64,000 nucleotides of DNA from Actinoallomurus sp040655075 (lineage in GTDB: Bacteria > Actinomycetota > Actinomycetes > Streptosporangiales > Streptosporangiaceae). The position numbers and the translations under genes were made by a program. This document shows, piece after piece, positions 1-7,286 of the stretch (the first letter of the stretch is position 1; the number at the start of each line of letters is the position of its first letter). The stretch is taken from positions 26,189-90,188 of the forward strand of contig NZ_JBFAJC010000044.1 in assembly GCF_040655075.1 (NCBI RefSeq). The letters are read 5' to 3'. The notes beneath the pieces are model-generated. The model was not told the DNA's origin. It worked only from the letters and a program-made list of their open reading frames with translations, and made no database searches.

Positions 1-140
1 CCCTCGGCGATGACCTGAGCCCCCGCCTGGTAGTGCTCTTCGGACGCGTGCTCGGCGATCCACGCCACCTGCTCATCGGTGAGCGCCTCGAACAGGAAGA
101 GGGTCCGCAGCTCGGCAGGGGAGAGGGATGCAGTGGTCAA
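1..140 (-). CDS. cNMP-binding-domain protein, N-terminal part (cut by window edge)
   Basis: Only the first 47 codons lie in the window. Read from a TTG at 140-138, the protein begins LTTASLSPAELRTLFLFEAL and continues with DEQVAWIAEHASEE and a Y-x-A-G-x-x-V-I-x-E-G run. That is the usual opening of a cyclic-nucleotide-binding (Crp-like) beta-roll. The TTG overlaps the TGA of the upstream fusion gene (TTGA), and a GGAGG sits about six bases before it, so the start is well supported and translation is coupled. In actinobacteria, receiver-thioredoxin reductase fusions are often followed by a protein with a cNMP domain and a histidine-kinase-type ATPase. The kinase half would lie outside the window, so that part is inference. 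Confidence 0.75.
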   Translation of the reverse strand, partial: MTTASLSPAELRTLFLFEALTDEQVAWIAEHASEEHYQAGAQVIAE

Positions 141-1807
141 CGTTCCTCCAGGTACCGATGCACGAGCGCGACCGCCATCGCGCCCTCGCCGACGGCCGAG
201 GCGACACGCTTCACCGATTGCGAGCGTACGTCACCGGCGACGAAGACCCCTGGTACGGACGACTCCAGGTAGAGCGGATCGCGGTCGAGGGGCCAGCCCT
301 GCGGGCGGTGGCCCTCGCGGAGCAGGTCCGGCCCGGTGCACACGAAGCCGTGGGAGTCCCGGAAGATCGAGTCGCCGAGCCATTCCGTACGAGGTGCCGC
401 GCCGATGAACACGAACAGGTGGTTCGTCGGCAGGGTCTCGGTGGCGCCGGTGCTCGCGTCGCGCAGCGTCACCCGCTCCAGGTGCTCCTCGCCCTCCACC
501 GCCTCGACCGTGGTGCACACCCGGACCCGGACGTTGTCGATGGCCCGCAGCTGCTCGATCAGGTAGTACGACATCGAGCGTTCCAGGGCCGGGCCCCGTA
601 CGAGGAGGTTGACCGTCCGGGCGTAGCGGGAGAAGAACACCGCGGCCTGACCGGCGGAGTTCGCCCCGCCGACGATGTAGACGTCCTCGCCGCTGCAGGA
701 CTGGGCCTCGGTCGACGCGGAGCCGTAGTACACGCCCCGGCCGGTGAGCCGCTCGATGCCCTCCGCCTGCAGGGACCGGTAGGACACGCCCGTCGCCAGC
801 ACCACCGCGTGCGTGGCGATCTCCGAGCCGTCGCCGAACGTGATCACCCGGGCCGAGCCGCGGACGGTCAGCCCGACGACGTCGCGCGCGGTGAGCACCT
901 CGGCGCCGAACTTCAGCGCCTGCCGCCGCGCGCGGCCGGTGAGCTGCGCGCCGGAGACGCCGTCGGGGAACCCGAGGTAGTTCTCGATCCGGGAGCTCTG
1001 CCCGGCCTGGCCGCCGGTGGCCTTCTTCTCCACCAGGACGGTCCGCAGGCCCTCCGACGCGCCGTACAGGGCGGCCCCCAGCCCGGCCGGACCGCCGCCG
1101 ATCACGACCAGGTCGTAGAACTCCGCGGTCGGTTCGGTCGACAGCCCGACGGCGGCGGCGATCTCCGGGCCGGTCGGGGCGCGCAGCGCCTTGCCGTCCG
1201 GTGTGATGACCACCGGGATCTCTTCCTGCGTGGCGCCGGCCGCGTCCAGCAGCCGTGAGGCCTCGGGCTCGTCGACGGAGTACCACCGGTAGGGGACCGA
1301 GTTGCGGGCCAGGAACTGACGCACCTCGTACGACGGACGCGACCAGCGGTGCCCGATGAGCTTGGTCTCCTCGATCGGGCGGTCGCCGACGGCGTGCCAG
1401 GTCTCCACCAGCGCGTCCACCACCGGGTACAGCTTCTCCTCCGGCGGGTCCCAGGGCTTGAGCAGGTAGTGGTCGACGTCCACGACGTTGATCGCCTGGA
1501 TCGCGGCGTCGGTGTCGGCGTAGGCGGTGAGCAGGGCGCGCCGGGCGTGCGGGAACAGGTCCATCGCCTGCTCCAGGAAGGCGATGCCGTTCATGTTCGG
1601 CATTCGGTAGTCGGCGAGGATCGCGGCGACCGCGTCGCCGCGCAGCTTGATCTCGCGCAGGGCGTCCAGGGCGTCGGCACCTGAGTCGGCCCGGACGACG
1701 CGGTAGTCGGTTCCGTAACGTCGCCGCAGGTCACGGGCGACGGCTCGGGAGACCGAGGGATCATCGTCGACCGTCATCAGGATGGGCATGCTCATAGTCC
1801 GAATCAT
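137..1807 (-). CDS. Response regulator receiver fused to thioredoxin-reductase-like flavoprotein
   Basis: A 556-residue, three-part protein. Residues about 8-125 are a receiver domain: acidic cluster D14-D16, phospho-acceptor D66 in LADYRMP, T94 and K117 in LLKPWD. Residues about 150-222 resemble a glutaredoxin-like fold (YEVRQFLARNSVPYRWYSVD, then EIPVV), but the place where CxxC would be reads RWSRPSY. From about 231 there is a thioredoxin-reductase-type FAD/NAD(P)H module with VVIGGGPAGLGAA, a second Rossmann motif IVGGANSAGQ near 378, and FVAGDV near 520. The disulfide motif of true thioredoxin reductases (CxxC) is replaced by SASTEAQSC, leaving one cysteine. It probably works as a phosphorylation-controlled flavin oxidoreductase or redox sensor with the cNMP-domain partner encoded immediately downstream. 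Starts at codons 6 or 8 are also possible. Confidence 0.88.
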   Translation of the reverse strand: MIRTMSMPILMTVDDDPSVSRAVARDLRRRYGTDYRVVRADSGADALDALREIKLRGDAVAAILADYRMPNMNGIAFLEQAMDLFPHARRALLTAYADTDAAIQAINVVDVDHYLLKPWDPPEEKLYPVVDALVETWHAVGDRPIEETKLIGHRWSRPSYEVRQFLARNSVPYRWYSVDEPEASRLLDAAGATQEEIPVVITPDGKALRAPTGPEIAAAVGLSTEPTAEFYDLVVIGGGPAGLGAALYGASEGLRTVLVEKKATGGQAGQSSRIENYLGFPDGVSGAQLTGRARRQALKFGAEVLTARDVVGLTVRGSARVITFGDGSEIATHAVVLATGVSYRSLQAEGIERLTGRGVYYGSASTEAQSCSGEDVYIVGGANSAGQAAVFFSRYARTVNLLVRGPALERSMSYYLIEQLRAIDNVRVRVCTTVEAVEGEEHLERVTLRDASTGATETLPTNHLFVFIGAAPRTEWLGDSIFRDSHGFVCTGPDLLREGHRPQGWPLDRDPLYLESSVPGVFVAGDVRSQSVKRVASAVGEGAMAVALVHRYLEER

Positions 1808-2147
1808 TGCAGCTCATCGCTTTCCGGACGAGGCTTCCGCAGGGCGGGCCGGGCCGGTCCCACCTCGGTCCGCGGCCGGACATGCGATACGTGACGGGCT
1901 CGCCGCGCTGGGCGACGGGTTGCGGACACGCCGCCCGGGGTGAGGTCTTTATCACCGTACGGTGACGGTGGCGATATCCAGCGTCATCTCCCCACGTCGA
2001 CCCATGTCGGCATCTGTTGCCAACTGATTATCCAGAGTCACCCACGCGCCGATCGTTACCTGTGGTAGTTATTTGGCTTCCCTCCGAGATAACGGTCTCG
2101 CGAGATCCCCCGCTCGCCCCCCTGAATCACGATCTCCTGGAGTATTC
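1808..2147. other. Intergenic region between divergent genes
   Basis: About 340 bases separate the receiver-flavoprotein gene (minus) from the L,D-transpeptidase gene (plus). No convincing ORF is seen. The stretch holds a perfect 14-base palindrome at 1952-1965 and a relatively AT-rich patch around 2010-2075, which is a reasonable place for promoters. I looked for a c-di-AMP (ydaO-type) riboswitch, which is common before actinobacterial wall hydrolases, and did not recognise one. Confidence 0.5.
1952..1965. promoter_or_regulatory. 14-bp perfect palindrome, candidate operator
   Basis: TCACCGTACGGTGA reads the same on both strands. It sits 145 bases upstream of the receiver-flavoprotein start and 183 bases upstream of the L,D-transpeptidase start, inside the shared divergent region. 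The symmetry fits a dimeric repressor site, but no regulator can be assigned. Confidence 0.4.
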
Positions 2148-2978
2148 GTGACCGATCGTTCCAATCGCGCCCGTCGCGCGCGTACGGCGGTGCCGTACGC
2201 GGTGACGGACGCGCGCAGTCTGACGACGGCCGCCGCGGTCATCGCGGCCGTCGCGATGGCGGCGACGGGCTGTGGCAAGAGCCACTCGTCGCCGTCGGCC
2301 GGCGACAAGGCGGCACCATCCATCGGGAAGCTCCCGCAGGCGACGACCTACACGACCGTGAAAGGCCTCGGCCAGGACACCGCCGCCGCCGCGACCGACG
2401 GCGCGGTGGTGCACCCGAAGGCGGCCGTGCCGGTCTCGGCCACGGCCGGGGGGCCGCCGGTCGCCGCGCTGCCCAGCACCCAGCTCGGCAGCCCCACCTG
2501 GGTCCCGGTCGTCGAGACGAAGCCGGGCTGGGACCGCGTCCTGCTGCCCAGTCGGCCGAACCGCTCCACCGGCTGGATCCCCACCGGGAAGGTCGGCCTG
2601 GACACCGCCCGCAGCCCGTACCTCATCAAGGTCGACACCTCGGCGCGCACGCTCACGCTCACCAAGTCCGGCCACAAGCTCGGCGGCTGGACCGTCGCGG
2701 TGGGCGCCGCCAAGACGCCGACTCCCGTCGGGCGTACGTTCCTGCTGGCCTCACTCGCGCCCGCCAAGAAGACCTTCAGCCCGCTGATCCTGCCGGTCGG
2801 GGCGCACTCCGAGACGCTCGATACCTTCGGCGGCGGCCCCGGCACGGTGGCCTTCCACGGCTGGCCGAGCGCGTCGGTGTTCGGCAAGGCGGTCACGCAC
2901 GGCTGCGTCCGTGTACCCGCGGACGCCCTGAAGAAGCTGTCCGAGGTACCCCTCGGCACGCCGGTCGTCGTCGCCTGA
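2148..2978 (+). CDS. L,D-transpeptidase (YkuD family) lipoprotein
   Basis: A 276-residue exported enzyme that would form 3-3 cross-links in peptidoglycan or anchor proteins to it. The GTG at 2148 is chosen because GGAG lies five bases upstream; an upstream in-frame ATG has no ribosome site. The N-terminus is basic, followed by a hydrophobic stretch ending AMAATGCGKS, a weak lipobox with lipid-acceptor C42, then an Ala/Ser-rich linker. Residues about 105-150 look like an SH3-like binding module (GSPTWVPVVETKPGWDRVLL). The C-terminal YkuD domain carries the signature H237 in FHGWPS and the catalytic THGCVRV (H251, C253, R255). The gene appears monocistronic. Confidence 0.9.
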   Translation: MTDRSNRARRARTAVPYAVTDARSLTTAAAVIAAVAMAATGCGKSHSSPSAGDKAAPSIGKLPQATTYTTVKGLGQDTAAAATDGAVVHPKAAVPVSATAGGPPVAALPSTQLGSPTWVPVVETKPGWDRVLLPSRPNRSTGWIPTGKVGLDTARSPYLIKVDTSARTLTLTKSGHKLGGWTVAVGAAKTPTPVGRTFLLASLAPAKKTFSPLILPVGAHSETLDTFGGGPGTVAFHGWPSASVFGKAVTHGCVRVPADALKKLSEVPLGTPVVVA

Positions 2979-3142
2979 TCTCACCGTCGGAGCGGAGCAG
3001 TCTCTCCGTCCGGCCGGAGCGGTCGGCAGCGGTCCGATATCCGGCCCGCCGACCCTTCTAATCCCGGGCATCGCGCCCGGCCCTCGCCACGGCCCGCCCG
3101 GGCACTGTGGCATGCCTTTTCCGCATCGAAGGAGTTTCACCC

Positions 3143-3841
3143 GTGCGTTCGACACGTTTGGCCGCAACCACTGCGGTCATCGCCGGTGCGCTGGCCGCAC
3201 CTCTGGCCCTCACCGGCACCGCCTCGGCCACCGCCGGCACCGGCTCGGCCTACGGCCTGGCCGCCACCGGTCTGGTCAACATCCCCCAGACCCCCGCCGT
3301 CACCGCCACCGCCGACAAGAGCCTGGTGAGCCTGCCGGCCAACCCCCTCATCGACGTCAAGGTCCTGCACGTCACCGCCAAGCCCGCCTTCGCCCGCGCC
3401 AGCGTGGTCGACCTGCGCGTCGCCAAGGCCGCCCTGACCGCCAGCCTCGTCACCGCCACCTGCAAGGGCGGACGCGGCGTCTCCCACCTGGCCGACGCCC
3501 GCCTGGCCGGGCACCGGCTCGCCGTCGACGCCGCCCCCAACAGCGCCCTGAACGTCCCCGTCCAGGGACTGGGCACCGTCGGGGTCACGCTCAACAAGCA
3601 GGTACGCAACCCGGACGGCAGCCTCACCGTCACCGCGATCGAGGTCCGTCTCACCGACGCCCAGACCATCAGCGTCTCCTCCGCCACCTGCGCGTCTAGC
3701 GGCGGCACGAGCACCACCCCGCCCGGCGGCCCGACCGAGACCCCGGTCCCCACCCCGACCGCTCCCGGTACCCCCACCAGCCCGCCCAGCCAGGCGCCCA
3801 AGCCCACGCCCGTCCCCAGCAACCTTCCGGTCACCGGCTGA
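3143..3841 (+). CDS. Secreted choice-of-anchor P family protein ending in LPVTG
   Basis: A 232-residue exported protein. The GTG at 3143 follows AAGGAG (3129-3134) by eight bases. The signal peptide runs VRSTRLAATTAVIAGALAA to a cleavage region near TASATAG. The mature part starts SAYGLAATGLVNIPQTPAV, which matches the choice-of-anchor P family, and has one Cys pair (ATCKGG and ATCASS). After residue about 190 there is a Pro/Thr/Ser-rich stalk. The protein ends exactly at SNLPVTG. This is a sortase-type LPxTG motif with no hydrophobic segment or basic tail after it, so ordinary sortase anchoring would not work. A strong hairpin follows the stop. The biological role is unknown. Confidence 0.8.
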   Translation: MRSTRLAATTAVIAGALAAPLALTGTASATAGTGSAYGLAATGLVNIPQTPAVTATADKSLVSLPANPLIDVKVLHVTAKPAFARASVVDLRVAKAALTASLVTATCKGGRGVSHLADARLAGHRLAVDAAPNSALNVPVQGLGTVGVTLNKQVRNPDGSLTVTAIEVRLTDAQTISVSSATCASSGGTSTTPPGGPTETPVPTPTAPGTPTSPPSQAPKPTPVPSNLPVTG

Positions 3842-3860
3842 CGCCGGCCTGACCTTCGAC

Positions 3861-3895
3861 GGTCTCCGCAGGGACTCCGGGTCCCCGCGGAGACC
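3861..3895 (+). terminator. Intrinsic terminator hairpin
   Basis: GGTCTCCGC at 3861-3869 pairs perfectly with GCGGAGACC at 3887-3895. The enclosed bases can pair further (GGGAC with GTCCC around a TCCG loop). There is no long T-run, as is usual in high-GC actinobacteria. It lies 20 bases after the choice-of-anchor P stop. Confidence 0.75.
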
Positions 3896-4290
3896 GTTCG
3901 CGCTTGCCGGAGCCGCAAAGCGGTAATGCCGGGAAAAGTGACAAAACGTCCCACCAGAACTACAGAACCACTACTATTTCCCTCCCATGCGCGACCTGGC
4001 TCCTGCCCGAACCAGGACGAACATCGCGGCTGAGGCGAGGGGATCGAGATAGAGACGTACGAATGCGCGAGTCGGCAAGAGCGAATAATTTTCACTTTTT
4101 GCCGCTCTCCTCGCCTCTTCGTGCGCCGCTCCGTCGAGGACGTCGCCGCCTTCCGCGCCGAACGGCGCGCTCACGCCGATTTACCGACTATTTGGTGAGT
4201 GCGGTCGGACGTCCCCGTTCGTGCGGGTGGACCGGCCCATGGCTCCCGGATGACCCCAGTCCGATCCAACCGCCGACGAGGACCTGATTC
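3896..4290. other. Long leader region before the conservon
   Basis: Roughly 395 bases with no supported gene. It includes comparatively AT-rich pieces (around 3945-3985 and 4080-4100), where the conservon promoter is likely to be. No known riboswitch or RNA element was recognised. Confidence 0.45.
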
Positions 4291-5820
4291 ATGTCAGCAC
4301 AAGTTCCAACCCACCAGCGGGCCGAGCGCCCGCCGATGGACCGGGCCCTGCTCGTCCTGCTGGCCGCGGTGATCGTCACCGGGGGCGGCTGCCTGGTGGC
4401 GACGGCCTCGGTCCCCGCCGCCGACCGTGCGGTCGTGGCCGCCTACACCGGGGTCGCCGCGCTCGTCATATGCACCGCGCTCACCCTCGCCGCCTACGGA
4501 CTCCAGACCGCCCGCATGCTCCGCGACCGGATGGGCGTGATGGAGTCGGACCTCGGCCGGCTCTCCGACCAGACGCTGCCCGCCGTGGTGAAGCGGCTGC
4601 GCGACGGCGCGTCCACCGACACCGCCATGTCCGCGGTCGAACAGCCGGGCGACGCCACCCACCGGCGCATCCTCCGCACTCTCGTCGACGAGGTCGGGCG
4701 GGGAGAGCGCATGCGCGCGGCCGCCATGACGGCCTGCGCGAACGCCGCCGGCCGCGTCCAGGCGCTGGCCACGAGCATGCTCGCCGACCTGCGCGAGATG
4801 GAGAACCGCCACGATGAGGAGGTCCTCGGCGACCTGCTCAAGGTCGACCACGCGACCGCGCAGGCCAGCCGCCTCGCCGACAGCATCGCCGTGCTGACCG
4901 GCGCCCGCTCCGGCCGCCGCTGGACCAAGCCGATCGTGATGGAGAGCATCCTGCGCGGCTCCGTCGGCCGGATCAGCGCCTACCAGCGGGTCCGGACGCA
5001 CTCCACCAGCACCGTCGCCGTCGCCGGGTACGCCGCCGAAGGCGTCATGCACGCCCTGGCCGAGCTGATGGACAACGCGACGAGCTTCTCGCCGCCCTCC
5101 GAAGAGGTCCACGTCTACGTCGAAGAGGTGTACGCGGGCGTCGTGGTCACGATCGAGGACGGCGGCCTCGGCATGAGCGCCGCGGCGCTGGATCGCGCGG
5201 AGCGGGCCGTCTCCTCCGAGTCCCTCGACCTGACGACGCTGTCCGGTACGCGCCTCGGCCTCGCGGTGGTGGGCTGCCTCGCCCGCAAGCACGGCCTGAC
5301 CGTCTCCTTCCGCCCGTCCTCCCGTGGCGGCACCGGCGTGGTCGTCATGATCCCGCGGCAGCTGATCACCCAGGCGCCGGTGGCCGTCGAGGGCACGCCG
5401 CGCACCGTCGGCGCGGGCATCCGCCGGGGCGTCTCCGAGCGGACCGGTCTGGACGCCGTCCCGGGCGATCTGGCCATTCCCGAGCCGGCCGGCGCCGTCG
5501 CCACGCGCGTGGACGTCCCCGTCGAGGCCGCAGCGCCCGCCGGCGTGGACGAGGACCTCGCGGCGACGACCGGGCCGCTCAACATCGTCGAGGCCGAAAG
5601 CGAGAGCACCACGACCAGTGACGAGATGATCGCCGGACTGCCGAAGCGCCGCCGCGGACAGACGCTCGCGGCGGCGTCCTCCGAGCCGGCCGAGGAACCG
5701 AAGCCTCGATCCGCGAAGCCCGCGTCCGACCCCGGAGCAAGGTTCAGCGCCTTCCGCGAGGCCGGACGCCGCCAGCGTACGAGCGATGACACGCCCGCCT
5801 CCGACACGGATGAGGCCTGA
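4291..5820 (+). CDS. cvnA: Conservon protein CvnA, sensor-kinase-like ATPase
   Basis: A 509-residue membrane protein, first gene of a conservon. Two hydrophobic segments near residues 19-40 and 48-70 are followed by a helical region. A GHKL-type ATPase fold carries the N box ALAELMDNATSFSPP (about 252-266), IEDGGLGM, and GTRLGLAVVGCLARKHG. There is no clear phospho-acceptor histidine box of the SHQLRTP type. The last ~150 residues are a low-complexity, probably disordered tail. In Streptomyces, CvnA is a sensor-like membrane partner of the CvnB, CvnC and CvnD proteins and of a P450, resembling a G-protein-coupled assembly. GAGGA upstream of ATG 4291 supports the start. Roadblock, DUF742 and GTPase genes follow. 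Confidence 0.93.
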   Translation: MSAQVPTHQRAERPPMDRALLVLLAAVIVTGGGCLVATASVPAADRAVVAAYTGVAALVICTALTLAAYGLQTARMLRDRMGVMESDLGRLSDQTLPAVVKRLRDGASTDTAMSAVEQPGDATHRRILRTLVDEVGRGERMRAAAMTACANAAGRVQALATSMLADLREMENRHDEEVLGDLLKVDHATAQASRLADSIAVLTGARSGRRWTKPIVMESILRGSVGRISAYQRVRTHSTSTVAVAGYAAEGVMHALAELMDNATSFSPPSEEVHVYVEEVYAGVVVTIEDGGLGMSAAALDRAERAVSSESLDLTTLSGTRLGLAVVGCLARKHGLTVSFRPSSRGGTGVVVMIPRQLITQAPVAVEGTPRTVGAGIRRGVSERTGLDAVPGDLAIPEPAGAVATRVDVPVEAAAPAGVDEDLAATTGPLNIVEAESESTTTSDEMIAGLPKRRRGQTLAAASSEPAEEPKPRSAKPASDPGARFSAFREAGRRQRTSDDTPASDTDEA

Positions 5821-5921
5821 ACGCCGGGCTCGCCCTGCCAGGCCGGAATGACACGACAAGAGATTGGAGGCAGGGGACGAGTTTCCGGCGCCCGCGCCAG
5901 GACCACCGCCCCGAACAACCT

Positions 5922-6341
5922 ATGAAGACCACAGACCGCGATCTCGACTGGCTGTTGGAGAACCTCCTGGAGAGGACGCCGGAGAGCCGGCACGCCATCG
6001 TCCTTTCCAAGGACGGGCTGAAGCTCTGCCACACGTACGGCCTTTCCGTCGACCAGGCCGACCAGTTGGCCGCGATCGCCTCGGGCATTCAGGCCCTGTC
6101 GTACGGTGCCTCCGCCGAGTTCGGCGACGGCAGCGGCGGGCTCCGCCAGTCGATGACCGAGTTCCACGGCGGGCTGCTGTTCATCGTCGAGGCGGGCGAA
6201 GGGGCCCACCTGGCCCTCATCGCGAGCGATGAGGCCGACGTCGGCGTGATCGGGCACAACATGCACGAGCTGGTCGAGCAGCTCGGCGAGTACCTGGTCG
6301 CCGCTCCGCGGCAGCCGCAGCAGGGCAGCGCCGCGCGATGA
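5922..6341 (+). CDS. cvnB: Conservon protein CvnB, roadblock/LC7 domain
   Basis: A 139-residue single roadblock/LC7 domain (KTTDRDLDWLLENLLERTPE at the N-terminus, then IVLSKDGLKLC and a central glycine-rich segment). Roadblock proteins are regulators of small GTPases, and in conservons CvnB is thought to control CvnD. It starts about 100 bases after cvnA and overlaps cvnC by four bases (ATGA), so it is translationally coupled to it. The ribosome site before ATG 5922 is poor, but the start matches the beginning of the conserved domain. Confidence 0.93.
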   Translation: MKTTDRDLDWLLENLLERTPESRHAIVLSKDGLKLCHTYGLSVDQADQLAAIASGIQALSYGASAEFGDGSGGLRQSMTEFHGGLLFIVEAGEGAHLALIASDEADVGVIGHNMHELVEQLGEYLVAAPRQPQQGSAAR

Positions 6342-6697
6342 CGTCACGGCCAGTCGACAGAGAGGACCCGGACCGGCTCTACATCGTCACGGGTGGGCGT
6401 AGCCGGGTCGACGAGAGCTCCATCGACCTGGTCTCTCTGATCGTCAGCGAGTGCGATCCCGCTCCGGGCATGCAGTCCGAGCACGTGAGGATCCTCCGCA
6501 TGTGCACCAGCCCGATGGCGGTCGTGGAGATCGCCGCGGATCTCGGACTGCCGGTCAGCGTGGTGAAGATCCTCCTGTGCGACCTGCTCGACACCGGCCG
6601 GATCACGGCTCGCCACCCGACCGCGGCCCCCGCCAAGACCAAACTCCCCGACCCCGCCATCCTGAAGCAGGTGCTCCTTGGACTTGAAAAGCTCTGA
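6338..6697 (+). CDS. cvnC: Conservon protein CvnC, DUF742
   Basis: A 119-residue DUF742 protein. After DRLYIVTGGRS comes a winged-helix-like half (HVRILRMCTSPMAVVEIAAD, LGLPVSVVKILLCDLLDTG) typical of the family. It overlaps cvnB at its start (ATGA) and cvnD at its end by 20 bases. In the conservon model it is a small cytosolic partner of the CvnA-CvnB-CvnD complex; its biochemical role is not established. Confidence 0.93.
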   Translation: MTSRPVDREDPDRLYIVTGGRSRVDESSIDLVSLIVSECDPAPGMQSEHVRILRMCTSPMAVVEIAADLGLPVSVVKILLCDLLDTGRITARHPTAAPAKTKLPDPAILKQVLLGLEKL

Positions 6698-7286
6698 TCG
6701 GGTCACCAGTACGCCGCTGCGGAGCACCGCCAGCAACGGACTGAAGATCGTGATCGTCGGTGGCTTCGGCGTGGGCAAGACGACGATGGTCCGATCGGTC
6801 AGTGAGATCCGGCCCCTGAGCACCGAAGAGGTCATGACCCGGGCCGGCGTCGGCATCGACGACGCCGGCGGCGTGCAGGACAAGACCACGACCACGGTCG
6901 CGTTCGACTTCGGCCGGATCAGCCTGAACGACCAGATGGTGCTCTACCTGTTCGGGGCTCCGGGGCAGCAGCGGTTCTGGTTCCTGTGGGACCGGTTGTT
7001 CTCCGGCACCCTCGGAGCGGTCGTCCTCGTCGACACCCGGCGGGTCCAGGACTCCTGGTACGCCATCGACCGGCTCGAGCACCACGGGATGCCGTTCATC
7101 GTCGCGCGCAACGACTTCGGCGGACCGGCGCACAAGCTGGAGGACATCCGGGAGGCGCTCGACCTGTCCCCGGACATTCCGCTGATCGACTGCGACGCCC
7201 GCGAGCGCGAGTCGAGCAAGAAGGTCCTGATCACTCTCGTGAACCACCTGTACGCCCTCTCCACCGCAGCAGAAGGCAGCCCATGA
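6678..7286 (+). CDS. cvnD: Conservon GTPase CvnD
   Basis: A 202-residue small GTP-binding protein of the MglA-like/conservon type. The P-loop is VGGFGVGKTTMV (about 28-38). The G3 region reads LFGAPGQQRF instead of DxxG, and the G4 position reads RNDFGG instead of NKxD. Both deviations are normal for this family. The start is taken as TTG 6678, inside the end of cvnC, because no ATG or GTG is available before the P-loop. The stop overlaps the ATG of the first P450 gene (ATGA). It probably links the conservon sensor to downstream P450 proteins. Confidence 0.92.
   Translation: MDLKSSDRVTSTPLRSTASNGLKIVIVGGFGVGKTTMVRSVSEIRPLSTEEVMTRAGVGIDDAGGVQDKTTTTVAFDFGRISLNDQMVLYLFGAPGQQRFWFLWDRLFSGTLGAVVLVDTRRVQDSWYAIDRLEHHGMPFIVARNDFGGPAHKLEDIREALDLSPDIPLIDCDARERESSKKVLITLVNHLYALSTAAEGSP

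Noticed and set aside
137..1258. Long plus-strand frames opposite the receiver-flavoprotein gene
   Set aside because: They are antisense shadows in high-GC DNA, Arg/Ala/Val-rich, with no domain and no ribosome site, while the minus strand encodes a clear multi-domain protein.
1966..2147. c-di-AMP riboswitch before the L,D-transpeptidase gene
   Set aside because: The conserved core sequences were not recognised, and the leader before the GTG is short.
6986..7282. 99-residue N-terminal extension of the first P450
   Set aside because: The extension is the wrong-frame reading of cvnD; the ATG at 7283 overlaps the cvnD stop and begins the P450 fold.
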